The notes under the pieces: model-generated
What the model was told of the DNA's origin: nothing
The model's input: the letters and a program-made list of their open reading frames with translations, nothing else
Database searches by the model: none
Translations under genes and position numbers: made by a program
NCBI GenBank assembly: GCA_947448105.1
Contig: CANFNE010000078.1
Span: 1 to 9,563 of the forward strand
Direction: 5' to 3'
DNA from: Burkholderiales bacterium
Lineage (GTDB): Bacteria > Pseudomonadota > Gammaproteobacteria > Burkholderiales > Burkholderiaceae_C
DNA length: 9,563 nt
Part shown: positions 1 to 7,899 of the stretch, one piece after another
Numbering within the stretch: position 1 is the stretch's first letter
Layout: the number at the start of each line of letters is the position of its first letter

Positions 1-431
1 AAAACGGCCGGGCGCAGCAAGGCACGGATATTGAGTTCGGGGGCGCGCTGCAGTTTGAGCAGGTCTTTGGCCATCAGCGTGCCGATGATGTTTTCGCGCT
101 CGCCCTCATAGACCGGAAAACGCGAGTGCGCCGTGTCGATGATGGTGTGCATCAGCTGGTCCATGGGGGCCTGGATGTTGATCAGGTCCATGCGCGTGGC
201 TGCCACCATCACGTCCCCGGCCGTCATGTCGGCCATGCGGATCACGCCCTCCAACATGGCGCGCGACTGGGCGCCGATGATTTTGTTGTCCTCGGCCTCG
301 GCCAGGGTTTCGATCAGCTCGGCCGCCGAGTCGGGGCCGGGGTGGATAAATTCTGCCAAGCGTTGCAGAAAAGTTCGCTTGTCTTCCAATTTTGCAGGGT
401 GTGCGGGATGTGCGGGGTGGGGGTCTGACAC
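1..431 (-). CDS. corC: CorC/HlyC-family CBS-domain protein, 3' end outside window
   Basis: This is the N-terminal 143 residues of a CorC (YbeX)-type protein; the rest runs off the left edge. The family has a pair of CBS domains followed by a CorC/HlyC C-terminal domain and is linked to magnesium/cobalt homeostasis at the inner membrane. Visible here are a soluble proline/histidine-rich N-terminus, the segment ELIETLAEAEDNKIIG (about 38-53), the family stretch MLEGVIRMADMTAGDVM (59-75) and the first CBS domain (about 69-132, with HSRFPVYEG and GTLMAKDLL). The start is taken as GTG (429-431), giving (M)SDPHPAHPA, because it matches the usual N-terminus of betaproteobacterial homologues. The frame stays open back to 521 without an ATG, and there is no convincing Shine-Dalgarno. 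The gene lies 87 nt downstream of the acetyltransferase gene on the same strand; that gap shows no terminator with a U-tract, so cotranscription is possible. Identification is firm; the exact start is less so. Confidence 0.93.
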   Translation of the reverse strand, partial: MSDPHPAHPAHPAKLEDKRTFLQRLAEFIHPGPDSAAELIETLAEAEDNKIIGAQSRAMLEGVIRMADMTAGDVMVAATRMDLINIQAPMDQLMHTIIDTAHSRFPVYEGERENIIGTLMAKDLLKLQRAPELNIRALLRPAV

Positions 432-518
432 AGACGTGGGGCAGTGATGCCGTTTTTGCGAGGCCTCTAGGATAGCCCATCGCCACCGGGCTTTCCCAAG
501 CGCACGACTGCGCAGCGC

Positions 519-1256
519 TTAAGAGGAAGATTCGCCGTGCGACTGGCGAATTTGCTGGCGCACTTCCTGGATGCCCGCCAGGATGCTCCAGAACTGCTGC
601 GCCTGCACTTTCAGGCAGTAATCGGTATCGGCAATTTGCGCGTCCACCGCCTCGTTCATTTGCGACTGCAGCGTGCGCGCAGGTAATTGCAAGTAAGCGT
701 CCGACTCCGAACCAAAGCGCTCGACCGTGGCACCGGCCTTGCGTGCAATCTTGAGCATGGCGCTGTTTTCGCTCAGGGCGTGGATGAAGAGCAAAGAGAT
801 GCGGTCGTTTTGAGCGTGCAACTGGGCCCGGGCAAACAGCTTGGCGCCAAATCCCTTGCCACGACAATCCGGCAGCACCGAGACGCCAAACTCGGCGCAG
901 CGGTCGGCCTTGGGGTCTTGGGCATAGGCCAGGTGCGCGACCGCAATCAGGCGCAGGCGCCGGTTGAAAATACCAAAAACCTGGTCGCGATCAAAGTCCA
1001 GGCCATCAACATAGCGCTCAATCAGCGCGTCCTGGGCGGCATAGCCAAAGCGCATATAGCGGTCGGCCGGCGAAAGCTCCAGCAAGTGCGCCAGCACCGC
1101 CGCACGGTGACGCGGACGCAGACTGCGGATGGGCACCAGCGCAGCCTTGGCAAAGCGCGCGCCCGCAGCGTCTGCGTAGCCATGGGCCGGCGCCCAATGC
1201 AACAGGCCTGCCACGGCATCGAGCAGCATGGAAAAGAGATCGAGAATTCGGTTCAT
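519..1256 (-). CDS. GNAT-family N-acetyltransferase
   Basis: This encodes a 245-residue GNAT-fold acetyltransferase, predicted to move an acetyl group from acetyl-CoA to an unidentified substrate. The core spans about residues 41-190. It starts with LRPRHRAAV and ELSPADRYMRFG (about 60-71), a motif common in GNATs related to the acetyltransferase half of protein acetyltransferases. The acetyl-CoA pyrophosphate loop follows as VLPDCRGKGFGAKL (127-140, with R-G-K-G-F-G at 132-137), and then HALSENSAMLKIARKAGA (159-176), typical of motif B. The N-terminal 22 residues form a hydrophobic or amphipathic helix (LDLFSMLLDAVAGLLHW). The last 50 residues are a polar, probably helical extension beyond the GNAT core. 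The gene is divergent from the MBL hydrolase. No Shine-Dalgarno precedes the ATG (1254-1256), but a TATAGT hexamer lies 6 nt upstream, so the transcript may be leaderless. The fold is well supported; the substrate is unknown. Confidence 0.9.
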   Translation of the reverse strand: MNRILDLFSMLLDAVAGLLHWAPAHGYADAAGARFAKAALVPIRSLRPRHRAAVLAHLLELSPADRYMRFGYAAQDALIERYVDGLDFDRDQVFGIFNRRLRLIAVAHLAYAQDPKADRCAEFGVSVLPDCRGKGFGAKLFARAQLHAQNDRISLLFIHALSENSAMLKIARKAGATVERFGSESDAYLQLPARTLQSQMNEAVDAQIADTDYCLKVQAQQFWSILAGIQEVRQQIRQSHGESSS

Positions 1257-1262
1257 GGCTTA

Positions 1263-1268
1263 ACTATA
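1263..1268 (-). promoter_or_regulatory. Candidate -10 hexamer TATAGT for the GNAT gene
   Basis: Read on the minus strand, the hexamer is TATAGT, one mismatch from the sigma-70 consensus TATAAT. Only 6 nt separate it from the ATG, so initiation at the usual distance would fall at or next to the start codon. The hexamer about 17 nt upstream (CAGCAA) is a poor -35 match, so the call rests mainly on the -10 and its position. No Shine-Dalgarno is present, which fits a leaderless mRNA. A promoter further upstream remains possible. Confidence 0.35.
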
Positions 1269-1287
1269 AGGGTTTTCCCTAGGTTTT

Positions 1288-1300
1288 GCTGCACTGCAGC
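1288..1300. promoter_or_regulatory. 13-bp dyad GCTGCA-C-TGCAGC, possible operator
   Basis: The sequence shows a perfect 6-bp inverted repeat around a single central base in the 152-bp divergent region between the GNAT and MBL genes. It lies about where the -35 region of the candidate GNAT promoter would be. A symmetric site here could bind a dimeric regulator acting on one or both genes. No regulator gene lies next to it, and short GC-rich palindromes do arise by chance, so this is a candidate only. Confidence 0.3.
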
Positions 1301-1408
1301 GTAAATCAGGCGATTCATTGCCCACGCCTTGGCCTCGGTCAAGACATAGACTCGCACGCACCTCGCTTCTACCCACCCCTTTGACCCCGTTCTAGGCCAT
1401 TTCCCACC

Positions 1409-2344
1409 ATGCAACAAGCCCTGCTCCCCGTATCTCTGCCCGCGTCGGTACGGGTGTTCCAGCGCGGGTGGCTGTCGTCCAACAATATTTTGCTCAGTGA
1501 CCCGCACCACGCAGCGCTGGTGGACAGCGGCTACAGCAGCCACAGTGCACAAACCGTGGCCCTGGTGCGTTCGGCGCTTGCGGGCCAGCCACTCGACCAT
1601 TTGCTCAACACCCATTTGCACAGCGACCACTGCGGCGGCAACGCCGCATTGCAGGCGGCCTATCCGGACCTGGAAACCCTGATCCCCCCAGGCCACGCGC
1701 ACGCGGTGCGGCCCTGGTCAGCCGCCGAGCTGACCTTTGACGTCACCGGCCAAAGTTGCCCGCCCTTTGGCTTTGATGATTTGCTGATGCCTGGCAGCAC
1801 CCTGTGTCTGGGCGGGTTGGAATGGCAGGTACATGCGGCGCCGGGGCACGACCCGCATTCGGTCGTGTTGTTTGCGCCGCAAGCGCGCTTGCTGATTTCG
1901 GCCGACGCTTTGTGGGAAAACGGTTTTGGCATCGTGTTTCCCGAACTCGAAGGCGAGGACGCGTTTGACGCCGTGGGCGCCACCCTGGACCTGATTGCCG
2001 ACCTGGATCCGATCAGCGTGGTGCCAGGCCACGGCGCGCCTTTTGCCGACCTGGCGGGCGCGCTCACGACCGCCCGCGCACGGCTGGACTACTTTGAGCG
2101 CCAGCCCGAGCGCCACCGTAACTACGCCGCCAAGGTCTTGCTCAAGTTCAAACTGCTGGAGCAGCAAACCACCACGGTCGCGGCACTCACCGACTGGGCG
2201 CTGGCCACGCCCTACCTGGCAAGCATGGCCCGCGCAGCCCAGGACGACACAGCTTTGCCGCTGCGGGTGGGGGACTGGATTGCACAACTGGTGCGCGCAG
2301 GCGCCGCAGAGATCGATGGCGCAGTGCTGCGCAACCGCGACTAG
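1409..2344 (+). CDS. MBL-fold metallo-hydrolase with C-terminal winged-helix-like region
   Basis: This encodes a 311-residue metallo-beta-lactamase-fold hydrolase, the only plus-strand gene here. Metal ligands are all visible: the signature NTHLHSDHCGG (67-77) supplies H69, H71, D73 and H74; H147 lies in HAAPGHDPHS; D166 lies in LLISADALWENG; H208 lies in VVPGHGAPF. A complete set suggests an active dinuclear, probably zinc, enzyme. After the MBL domain (about 13-215) comes a helical segment (about 230-300, including RNYAAKVLLKFKLLEQQ and TDWALATPYLASMAR) of the kind found in LACTB2/glyoxalase II-like hydrolases. The substrate cannot be told from sequence; thioesters, lactones and phosphodiesters are all known in the superfamily. 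No signal peptide is seen, so it is likely cytoplasmic. The ATG at 1409 has no strong Shine-Dalgarno. The gene ends 21 nt from the stop of the convergent response regulator gene. Confidence 0.92.
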   Translation: MQQALLPVSLPASVRVFQRGWLSSNNILLSDPHHAALVDSGYSSHSAQTVALVRSALAGQPLDHLLNTHLHSDHCGGNAALQAAYPDLETLIPPGHAHAVRPWSAAELTFDVTGQSCPPFGFDDLLMPGSTLCLGGLEWQVHAAPGHDPHSVVLFAPQARLLISADALWENGFGIVFPELEGEDAFDAVGATLDLIADLDPISVVPGHGAPFADLAGALTTARARLDYFERQPERHRNYAAKVLLKFKLLEQQTTTVAALTDWALATPYLASMARAAQDDTALPLRVGDWIAQLVRAGAAEIDGAVLRNRD

Positions 2345-2360
2345 CCCACGCGCCTGGGCT
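2343..2360. terminator. Small hairpin between convergent genes, possible bidirectional terminator
   Basis: A perfect inverted repeat AGCCCA-cgcgcc-TGGGCT begins within the TAG stop of the MBL gene and occupies most of the 21-bp gap to the stop of the response regulator. The 6-bp GC-rich stem reads in both directions. It lacks a real U-tract on either strand (only TTT follows nearby on plus), so intrinsic termination would be weak. Its position between two converging stops is the main argument for a role. Confidence 0.35.
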
Positions 2361-2365
2361 GCGCT

Positions 2366-3028
2366 TTAGCTGCCGCGCTTGCCGCGGGTGACATCCACCC
2401 CGAGCTGCTTGAGCTTGCGGTACAGGTGGGTGCGTTCCAGGCCCGTTTTCTCAGACACACGGGTCATGGAGCCCGACTCTTTGGCCAGTTGGTATTCAAA
2501 ATAGGCACGCTCAAAGGCGTCTCGCGCGTCGCGCAAGGGGCGGTCCAGGTCAAACGACTGCAAGGGGCTGAGCAGGTCTGGCGCCGACGGCTCGGCGCCT
2601 GCTATCGCCTTGCCCGCTGCGGCCAATGGCTGCGCACCCGAGGGCGAAGGGACCAGGGGCAGGCTGTTGCGCATCAGGCCTTGCTCCACGGCCTTGAGCA
2701 GTTTTTGCAGAGTGACGGGTTTTTCCAGAAAAGCCAGGGCACCAATCTTGGTGGCCTCGACGGCGGTTTCGATGGTGGCGTGGCCGCTCATCATGATCAC
2801 CGGCATGGTCAGGGCACCCGTAGAAGCCCATTCCTTCAGCAAGGTCACGCCATCGGTGTCGGGCATCCAGATATCAAGCAGAACGAGGTCCGGGCGCTCG
2901 CGCAAACGGGCGGCGCGGGCTTGCGCGGCGTTTTCGGCCAGCTCCACCGTGTGGCCCTCGTCATTGAGAATTTCCCACAGCAAATCGCGTATGCCGTGTT
3001 CGTCGTCAACTACCAAAATATTTGCCAT
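2366..3028 (-). CDS. Short NtrX-like response regulator (receiver plus Fis-type HTH, no AAA+ domain)
   Basis: This encodes a 220-residue cytoplasmic response regulator, the likely partner of the kinase encoded immediately upstream. The receiver domain (1-118) has the acidic pair D8/D9 in ILVVDDEHGIRDLL, the phosphoacceptor D52 in LVLLDIWMPDTDG, S81 in VIMMSGHATIETA and K103 in FLEKPV. A variable linker (about 121-160, rich in Ala/Pro/Ser) leads to a Fis-type DNA-binding helix-turn-helix (about 168-212) containing TGLERTHLYRKLKQLGV, the same style as the C-terminus of NtrX. The roughly 240-residue sigma-54 AAA+ module of classical NtrX is absent, so it should not activate sigma-54 polymerase by ATP hydrolysis and more likely acts as a conventional DNA-binding activator or repressor. 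Its ATG lies 3 nt after the kinase stop and has no clear Shine-Dalgarno, so translation is probably coupled. It is the last gene of the operon. Confidence 0.93.
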   Translation of the reverse strand: MANILVVDDEHGIRDLLWEILNDEGHTVELAENAAQARAARLRERPDLVLLDIWMPDTDGVTLLKEWASTGALTMPVIMMSGHATIETAVEATKIGALAFLEKPVTLQKLLKAVEQGLMRNSLPLVPSPSGAQPLAAAGKAIAGAEPSAPDLLSPLQSFDLDRPLRDARDAFERAYFEYQLAKESGSMTRVSEKTGLERTHLYRKLKQLGVDVTRGKRGS

Positions 3029-3031
3029 GGG

Positions 3032-5376
<2,345 letters not shown>

Positions 5377-5380
<4 letters not shown>

Positions 5381-5973
5381 TTGCCAGCCTCGGAGCGCAA
5401 AGGCGCGCGGCCACTGGCCTGGATATCCCACTCCGACTGGCCAATCGCGCCGATCTGAAAAGGGCGCGGTAACTGGCCCAGGTCAAGCCGGAAACGAAAC
5501 TCCACACGGTACTTGGCGCTGGCCTCGGATTCGCCCAGCTCGGCCAATTTCCAGCGGGAGATTTGCTTGACCGTGGCCAACGCTTCGGCCAGGGTGTCAA
5601 AGTTCTGGCTCAGCGCCAGGCCTTGCGAGCTGTCTCCGCCCGGTGCGGCGGTGGCGTTCACGCGCCAGCGCCGTGTCAGCGGCTGGTAGGCCACGCGCAA
5701 CTGGCGCTGCACACCGGCGACCCGCTTATCCGACCAGTACCAGCGCTCTTGCAGCAAGTCGGCCTCGAGCATGAAAAACAGGGGAATGCCTTTGAGCAGC
5801 GCGTCCTCCACCACCGCGGGCAACTCAAACACGACACTGGCCGAAACCAGTACATCACCCCCCACGCGGTCTGCGCGCAACTGCTGCAAGTCCGCCGCAT
5901 TTTGCGCCTGCGCCAGCGGCATGGCCAGCAGCCAAAAGGCCAGGCGCAGGCTGCGCAGCAGGCGTTCAAGCAT
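5377..5973 (-). CDS. DUF4390 family secreted protein
   Basis: This encodes a 198-residue protein with an N-terminal signal peptide: basic MLERLLRSLR, hydrophobic LAFWLLAMPL, then AQA (21-23), a likely signal peptidase I site. The mature part looks like a beta-rich domain of the DUF4390 family: repeated alternating hydrophobic strands, VLVSASVVFELPAVVEDALL, WYWSDKRVAGVQRQLRVAYQ, SRWKLAEL and YRVEFRFRLDLGQLPRPFQI. No catalytic motif is evident. The function is unknown; family members typically sit between rsmB and an NtrY-like kinase, as here. The start is chosen at ATG 5971-5973, which overlaps the rsmB stop by 8 nt (ATGCTTGA), has GGA about 10 nt upstream and puts the signal peptide at the true N-terminus. 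An in-frame ATG at 6057 would add 28 polar residues inside rsmB. Its 3' end overlaps the kinase start by 4 nt. A periplasmic accessory role for the kinase is an inference from this coupling. Confidence 0.9.
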
Positions 5974-7285
5974 CGCGCTTTTCCAGCAAGGCATAGAAGA
6001 AACCGTCGTGGTCATGGGGCGGATTGTCTCCCACCTTGTGCGCACTTTGGCCCGCACCGGGCAGCAGGTGGCCGGGCGAGGGCAAGTGTTGGGCGTCGCT
6101 ATGGCGCTCTACAAAGCGCTGGATTTGCTGCGCGCCTTCGGACACAAACACCGAACAGGTGCAATACACCAGGCGCCCACCCGGTCGCAGCAAGGGCCAG
6201 AGCGCCTCCAGCAGGCGCTCTTGTAACTGCGCGAGTTGCGCAATATCGGTCTCGCGGCGCAACCAGCGCACATCGGGGTGGCGGCGCACGATGCCCGAGG
6301 CGGTGCAGGGGGCATCGAGCAAGATGCCGTCAAAGGGCAGGCCGTCCCACCAGTCTTGGGGGCAGGCAGCGTCTGCGGTGCGCAAGTCGGCTTTGAGGCC
6401 CAGGCGTTCCAGGCTAAGGCCCACGCGCTGCATGCGCTTGGCATCCATCTCAACTGCCAGCACCTGCGCGTCAGCGGCTTCCAGCAGGTGCGCGGTCTTG
6501 CCGCCAGGCGCGGCGCAGGCGTCCAACACGCGAGGCTGGTGCCCCAGGCCTTGCAGCAACAGGGGCGCTGCCACCTGGGCGGCAGCGTCTTGCACCGACA
6601 CCGCACCTTGGGCAAAGCCGGGCAACTGCGTGACCGGCACCGCTTGGTCGAGATAAATCGCGGCAGCGTCGCCTGCGCGCGCCGCAATGCCTGCGGCGTG
6701 CAACTGCGCCAGATAGTCGGCGGGGCTGTTTTGCCGCACATTGACGCGCAGCGTCATGGGCGGGTGGGTGTTGGCCAGCGTCAAAATCGCCTGCCAGTGC
6801 TGGGGATGCTCGCGCTGCAGGCGCTCGATCCACCAGCGCGGGTGGTTCCACAGCGCCTGCGGGTCACGGTCGGTGGCCGCCACCAGCGCCACGCGCTCGC
6901 GCAAAAAGCGGCGCAGGCAGGCGTTGACAAAATTGGCGTGGGGCGCGGTGGAAAAATTGCGCTTGAGGGCCTCGACCGCCTGGTTGACCAGGGTGAAGGC
7001 GTCGTAGGGTGCGGTGTCTTCGTTCCAGGCCAGGGCCAGGGCGACGCACAAAAGCGCGTCGGTGGCAGGCGCGGGCATGCGGCTGACCAGGCGGCTGCGC
7101 AAGGCCTGGGCGCGGCCCAGGTTGCGCCAGACATGAAAGGCCAGCGCCTGCACGCCCGGGCGCAGCGGCGCGGAGACGGCTTCCACCGCCGCAGTGCCCG
7201 AGCTGCCGTTGCGCACGGCGCCGATCACGGCCGCAGTGGCTTGCAACTGGCGCCACAGCGCAATCGGTTCTTGGACAGTACTCAT
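5966..7285 (-). CDS. rsmB: 16S rRNA (cytosine-5)-methyltransferase RsmB
   Basis: This encodes a 439-residue SAM-dependent enzyme of the RsmB (Sun/Fmu) family, which methylates C967 of 16S rRNA (E. coli numbering) during 30S assembly. The N-terminal NusB-like RNA-binding domain spans about residues 8-140, with family segments APYDAFTLVNQAVEALKR (92-109) and ANFVNACLRRFLRE (117-130). The methyltransferase domain carries the SAM-binding motif LDACAAPGGKT (254-264), motif IV LLDAPCTASG with C327 (release cysteine) and motif VI VYCTCSV with C377 (nucleophile), then the C-terminal HDHDGFFYALLEK. Following motif IV, IVRRHPDVRWLRR closely resembles the same region of E. coli RsmB, and the length (429 in E. 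coli) agrees. It begins 4 nt after the LemA-like stop, with AGGA upstream inside that gene's end, and overlaps DUF4390 by 8 nt. All key residues are present, so it should be active. Confidence 0.97.
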   Translation of the reverse strand: MSTVQEPIALWRQLQATAAVIGAVRNGSSGTAAVEAVSAPLRPGVQALAFHVWRNLGRAQALRSRLVSRMPAPATDALLCVALALAWNEDTAPYDAFTLVNQAVEALKRNFSTAPHANFVNACLRRFLRERVALVAATDRDPQALWNHPRWWIERLQREHPQHWQAILTLANTHPPMTLRVNVRQNSPADYLAQLHAAGIAARAGDAAAIYLDQAVPVTQLPGFAQGAVSVQDAAAQVAAPLLLQGLGHQPRVLDACAAPGGKTAHLLEAADAQVLAVEMDAKRMQRVGLSLERLGLKADLRTADAACPQDWWDGLPFDGILLDAPCTASGIVRRHPDVRWLRRETDIAQLAQLQERLLEALWPLLRPGGRLVYCTCSVFVSEGAQQIQRFVERHSDAQHLPSPGHLLPGAGQSAHKVGDNPPHDHDGFFYALLEKRDA

Positions 7286-7289
7286 CGGT

Positions 7290-7823
7290 TCATCCTAGCG
7301 GGGCCACTGCGCGAAAACCCATGGTGCCAGCCACCCAGGACGCCGGGGCTTGGGTCAGCGCGGCTTGGTAGTCGGCAATCGCTTGGTTGGCGGCCACGCG
7401 CGCTAGCGGGCCTTGCGCATCGGCGGCGTCCCAGCGCGCACGCAGGGCTTGTAGCGTGGCAGGGTCGCACACGCCTTCGACGGCCACGGCATAGGCCAGC
7501 CAGGCTTGCTGCAGGTGTGCCCACAGCGCGCCCAGGTCCACCGGCGCCTGCGACGCCAGGCGCGCACGCCGGGGGTTTTTCTGGGTCTTGAGGCCGAGCT
7601 CCAGCGCCAAGGCCGCTTGCAGCAGCGCCGCGCCAATGGCCGAGGGCGCATCGGCGCTGCTGGACACGGCATCGCGCGCCACGGAAATCAGCGCCTGCAT
7701 GGCGCGCTCAAAAACGGCAGAGGCCTCAAACACCACTGCGCGCAAACGCATCAGGCGGTTGTGCAGACCCACGATCCAAAACACCGCGAGTGCGCCGGCA
7801 ATCCACGGCCAAGCCTGGGACAT
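7290..7823 (-). CDS. Divergent LemA-like membrane protein
   Basis: This encodes a 177-residue protein with one N-terminal transmembrane helix (about 4-20, WPWIAGALAVFWIVGL) followed by a long helical soluble part, the layout and approximate length of LemA proteins. Right after the helix, HNRLMRLRAVVFEA (21-34) aligns by eye with the LemA start YNxLVxLRNxVxEA. The C-terminus ARVAANQAIADYQAAL (141-156) plus SWVAGTMGF (162-170) matches the LemA ending ARxxYNxAVxDYNxAL...FGF. The central hallmark LKRRxDLIPNLV is not conserved, being replaced by FERAMQALISVARDAV (38-53), so this is a distant or degenerate member, possibly annotated elsewhere only as hypothetical. LemA function is poorly defined (membrane-associated). 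It is the first gene of the operon, with a strong Shine-Dalgarno AGGAG 7 nt before the ATG. It starts just past the rpoC terminator and ends 4 nt before rsmB. It is certainly a gene; family membership is by eye. Confidence 0.82.
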   Translation of the reverse strand: MSQAWPWIAGALAVFWIVGLHNRLMRLRAVVFEASAVFERAMQALISVARDAVSSSADAPSAIGAALLQAALALELGLKTQKNPRRARLASQAPVDLGALWAHLQQAWLAYAVAVEGVCDPATLQALRARWDAADAQGPLARVAANQAIADYQAALTQAPASWVAGTMGFRAVAPLG

Positions 7824-7830
7824 GTGCTAA

Positions 7831-7835
7831 CTCCT
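7831..7835 (-). promoter_or_regulatory. Shine-Dalgarno AGGAG of the LemA-like gene, abutting a terminator
   Basis: On the minus strand this reads AGGAG, 7 nt before the ATG, an optimal ribosome-binding site. Its first base is the nucleotide immediately after the last U of the rpoC terminator, so no promoter can fit between the terminator and this site. Confidence 0.85.
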
Positions 7836-7875
7836 AAAAAAATACCCCGGGCTTACCAGAGATAAGCCCGGGGTA
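7836..7875 (-). terminator. Rho-independent terminator after rpoC
   Basis: The arms at 7843-7855 and 7863-7875 are perfect 13-bp complements (minus strand: TACCCCGGGCTTA, 7-nt loop, TAAGCCCGGGGTA), with a GC-rich core. On the minus strand the stem is followed directly by seven T (7842-7836). This is a strong intrinsic terminator in the direction of rpoC, 24 nt past its stop. On the plus strand there is no U-tract, so it acts in one direction only. Confidence 0.95.
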
Positions 7876-7899
7876 CGGCAGCCAAGTACAGGACTTCGC

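Noticed and set aside
469..499. TTGGGA and TATCCT hexamers (minus strand) as a corC promoter
   Set aside because: The 19-nt spacing and several mismatches make this no better than chance.
500..513. GCGCA-cgac-TGCGC inverted repeat after the GNAT stop as a terminator
   Set aside because: The stem is only 5 bp and no U-tract follows on the minus strand.
106..867. 253-codon minus-strand frame bridging the GNAT and corC genes
   Set aside because: It is out of frame with both convincing genes and its product is low-complexity Gly/Arg/His-rich, so it is a frame shadow.
1301..1408. Promoter for the MBL gene in the divergent region
   Set aside because: TTGCCC at 1318-1323 and TTGGCC at 1329-1334 have no acceptable -10 at 16-18 nt, so none could be supported.
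5381..5431. Upstream ATG at 5429-5431 extending the kinase by 17 residues
   Set aside because: It lies inside the DUF4390 gene, while the ATG at 5378-5380 has a GAGG site and the typical ATGA stop/start overlap.
5974..6057. Upstream ATG at 6055-6057 extending the DUF4390 protein by 28 residues
   Set aside because: It would bury the signal peptide behind a polar segment and overlap rsmB by about 90 nt. The ATG at 5971-5973 gives a normal signal peptide.
6236..7591. 451-codon plus-strand open frame antisense to rsmB and the LemA-like gene
   Set aside because: The translation is Arg/Gly/His/Gln-rich without any recognisable domain, and it lies fully opposite a well-identified rsmB. Long antisense frames are expected in GC-rich DNA.
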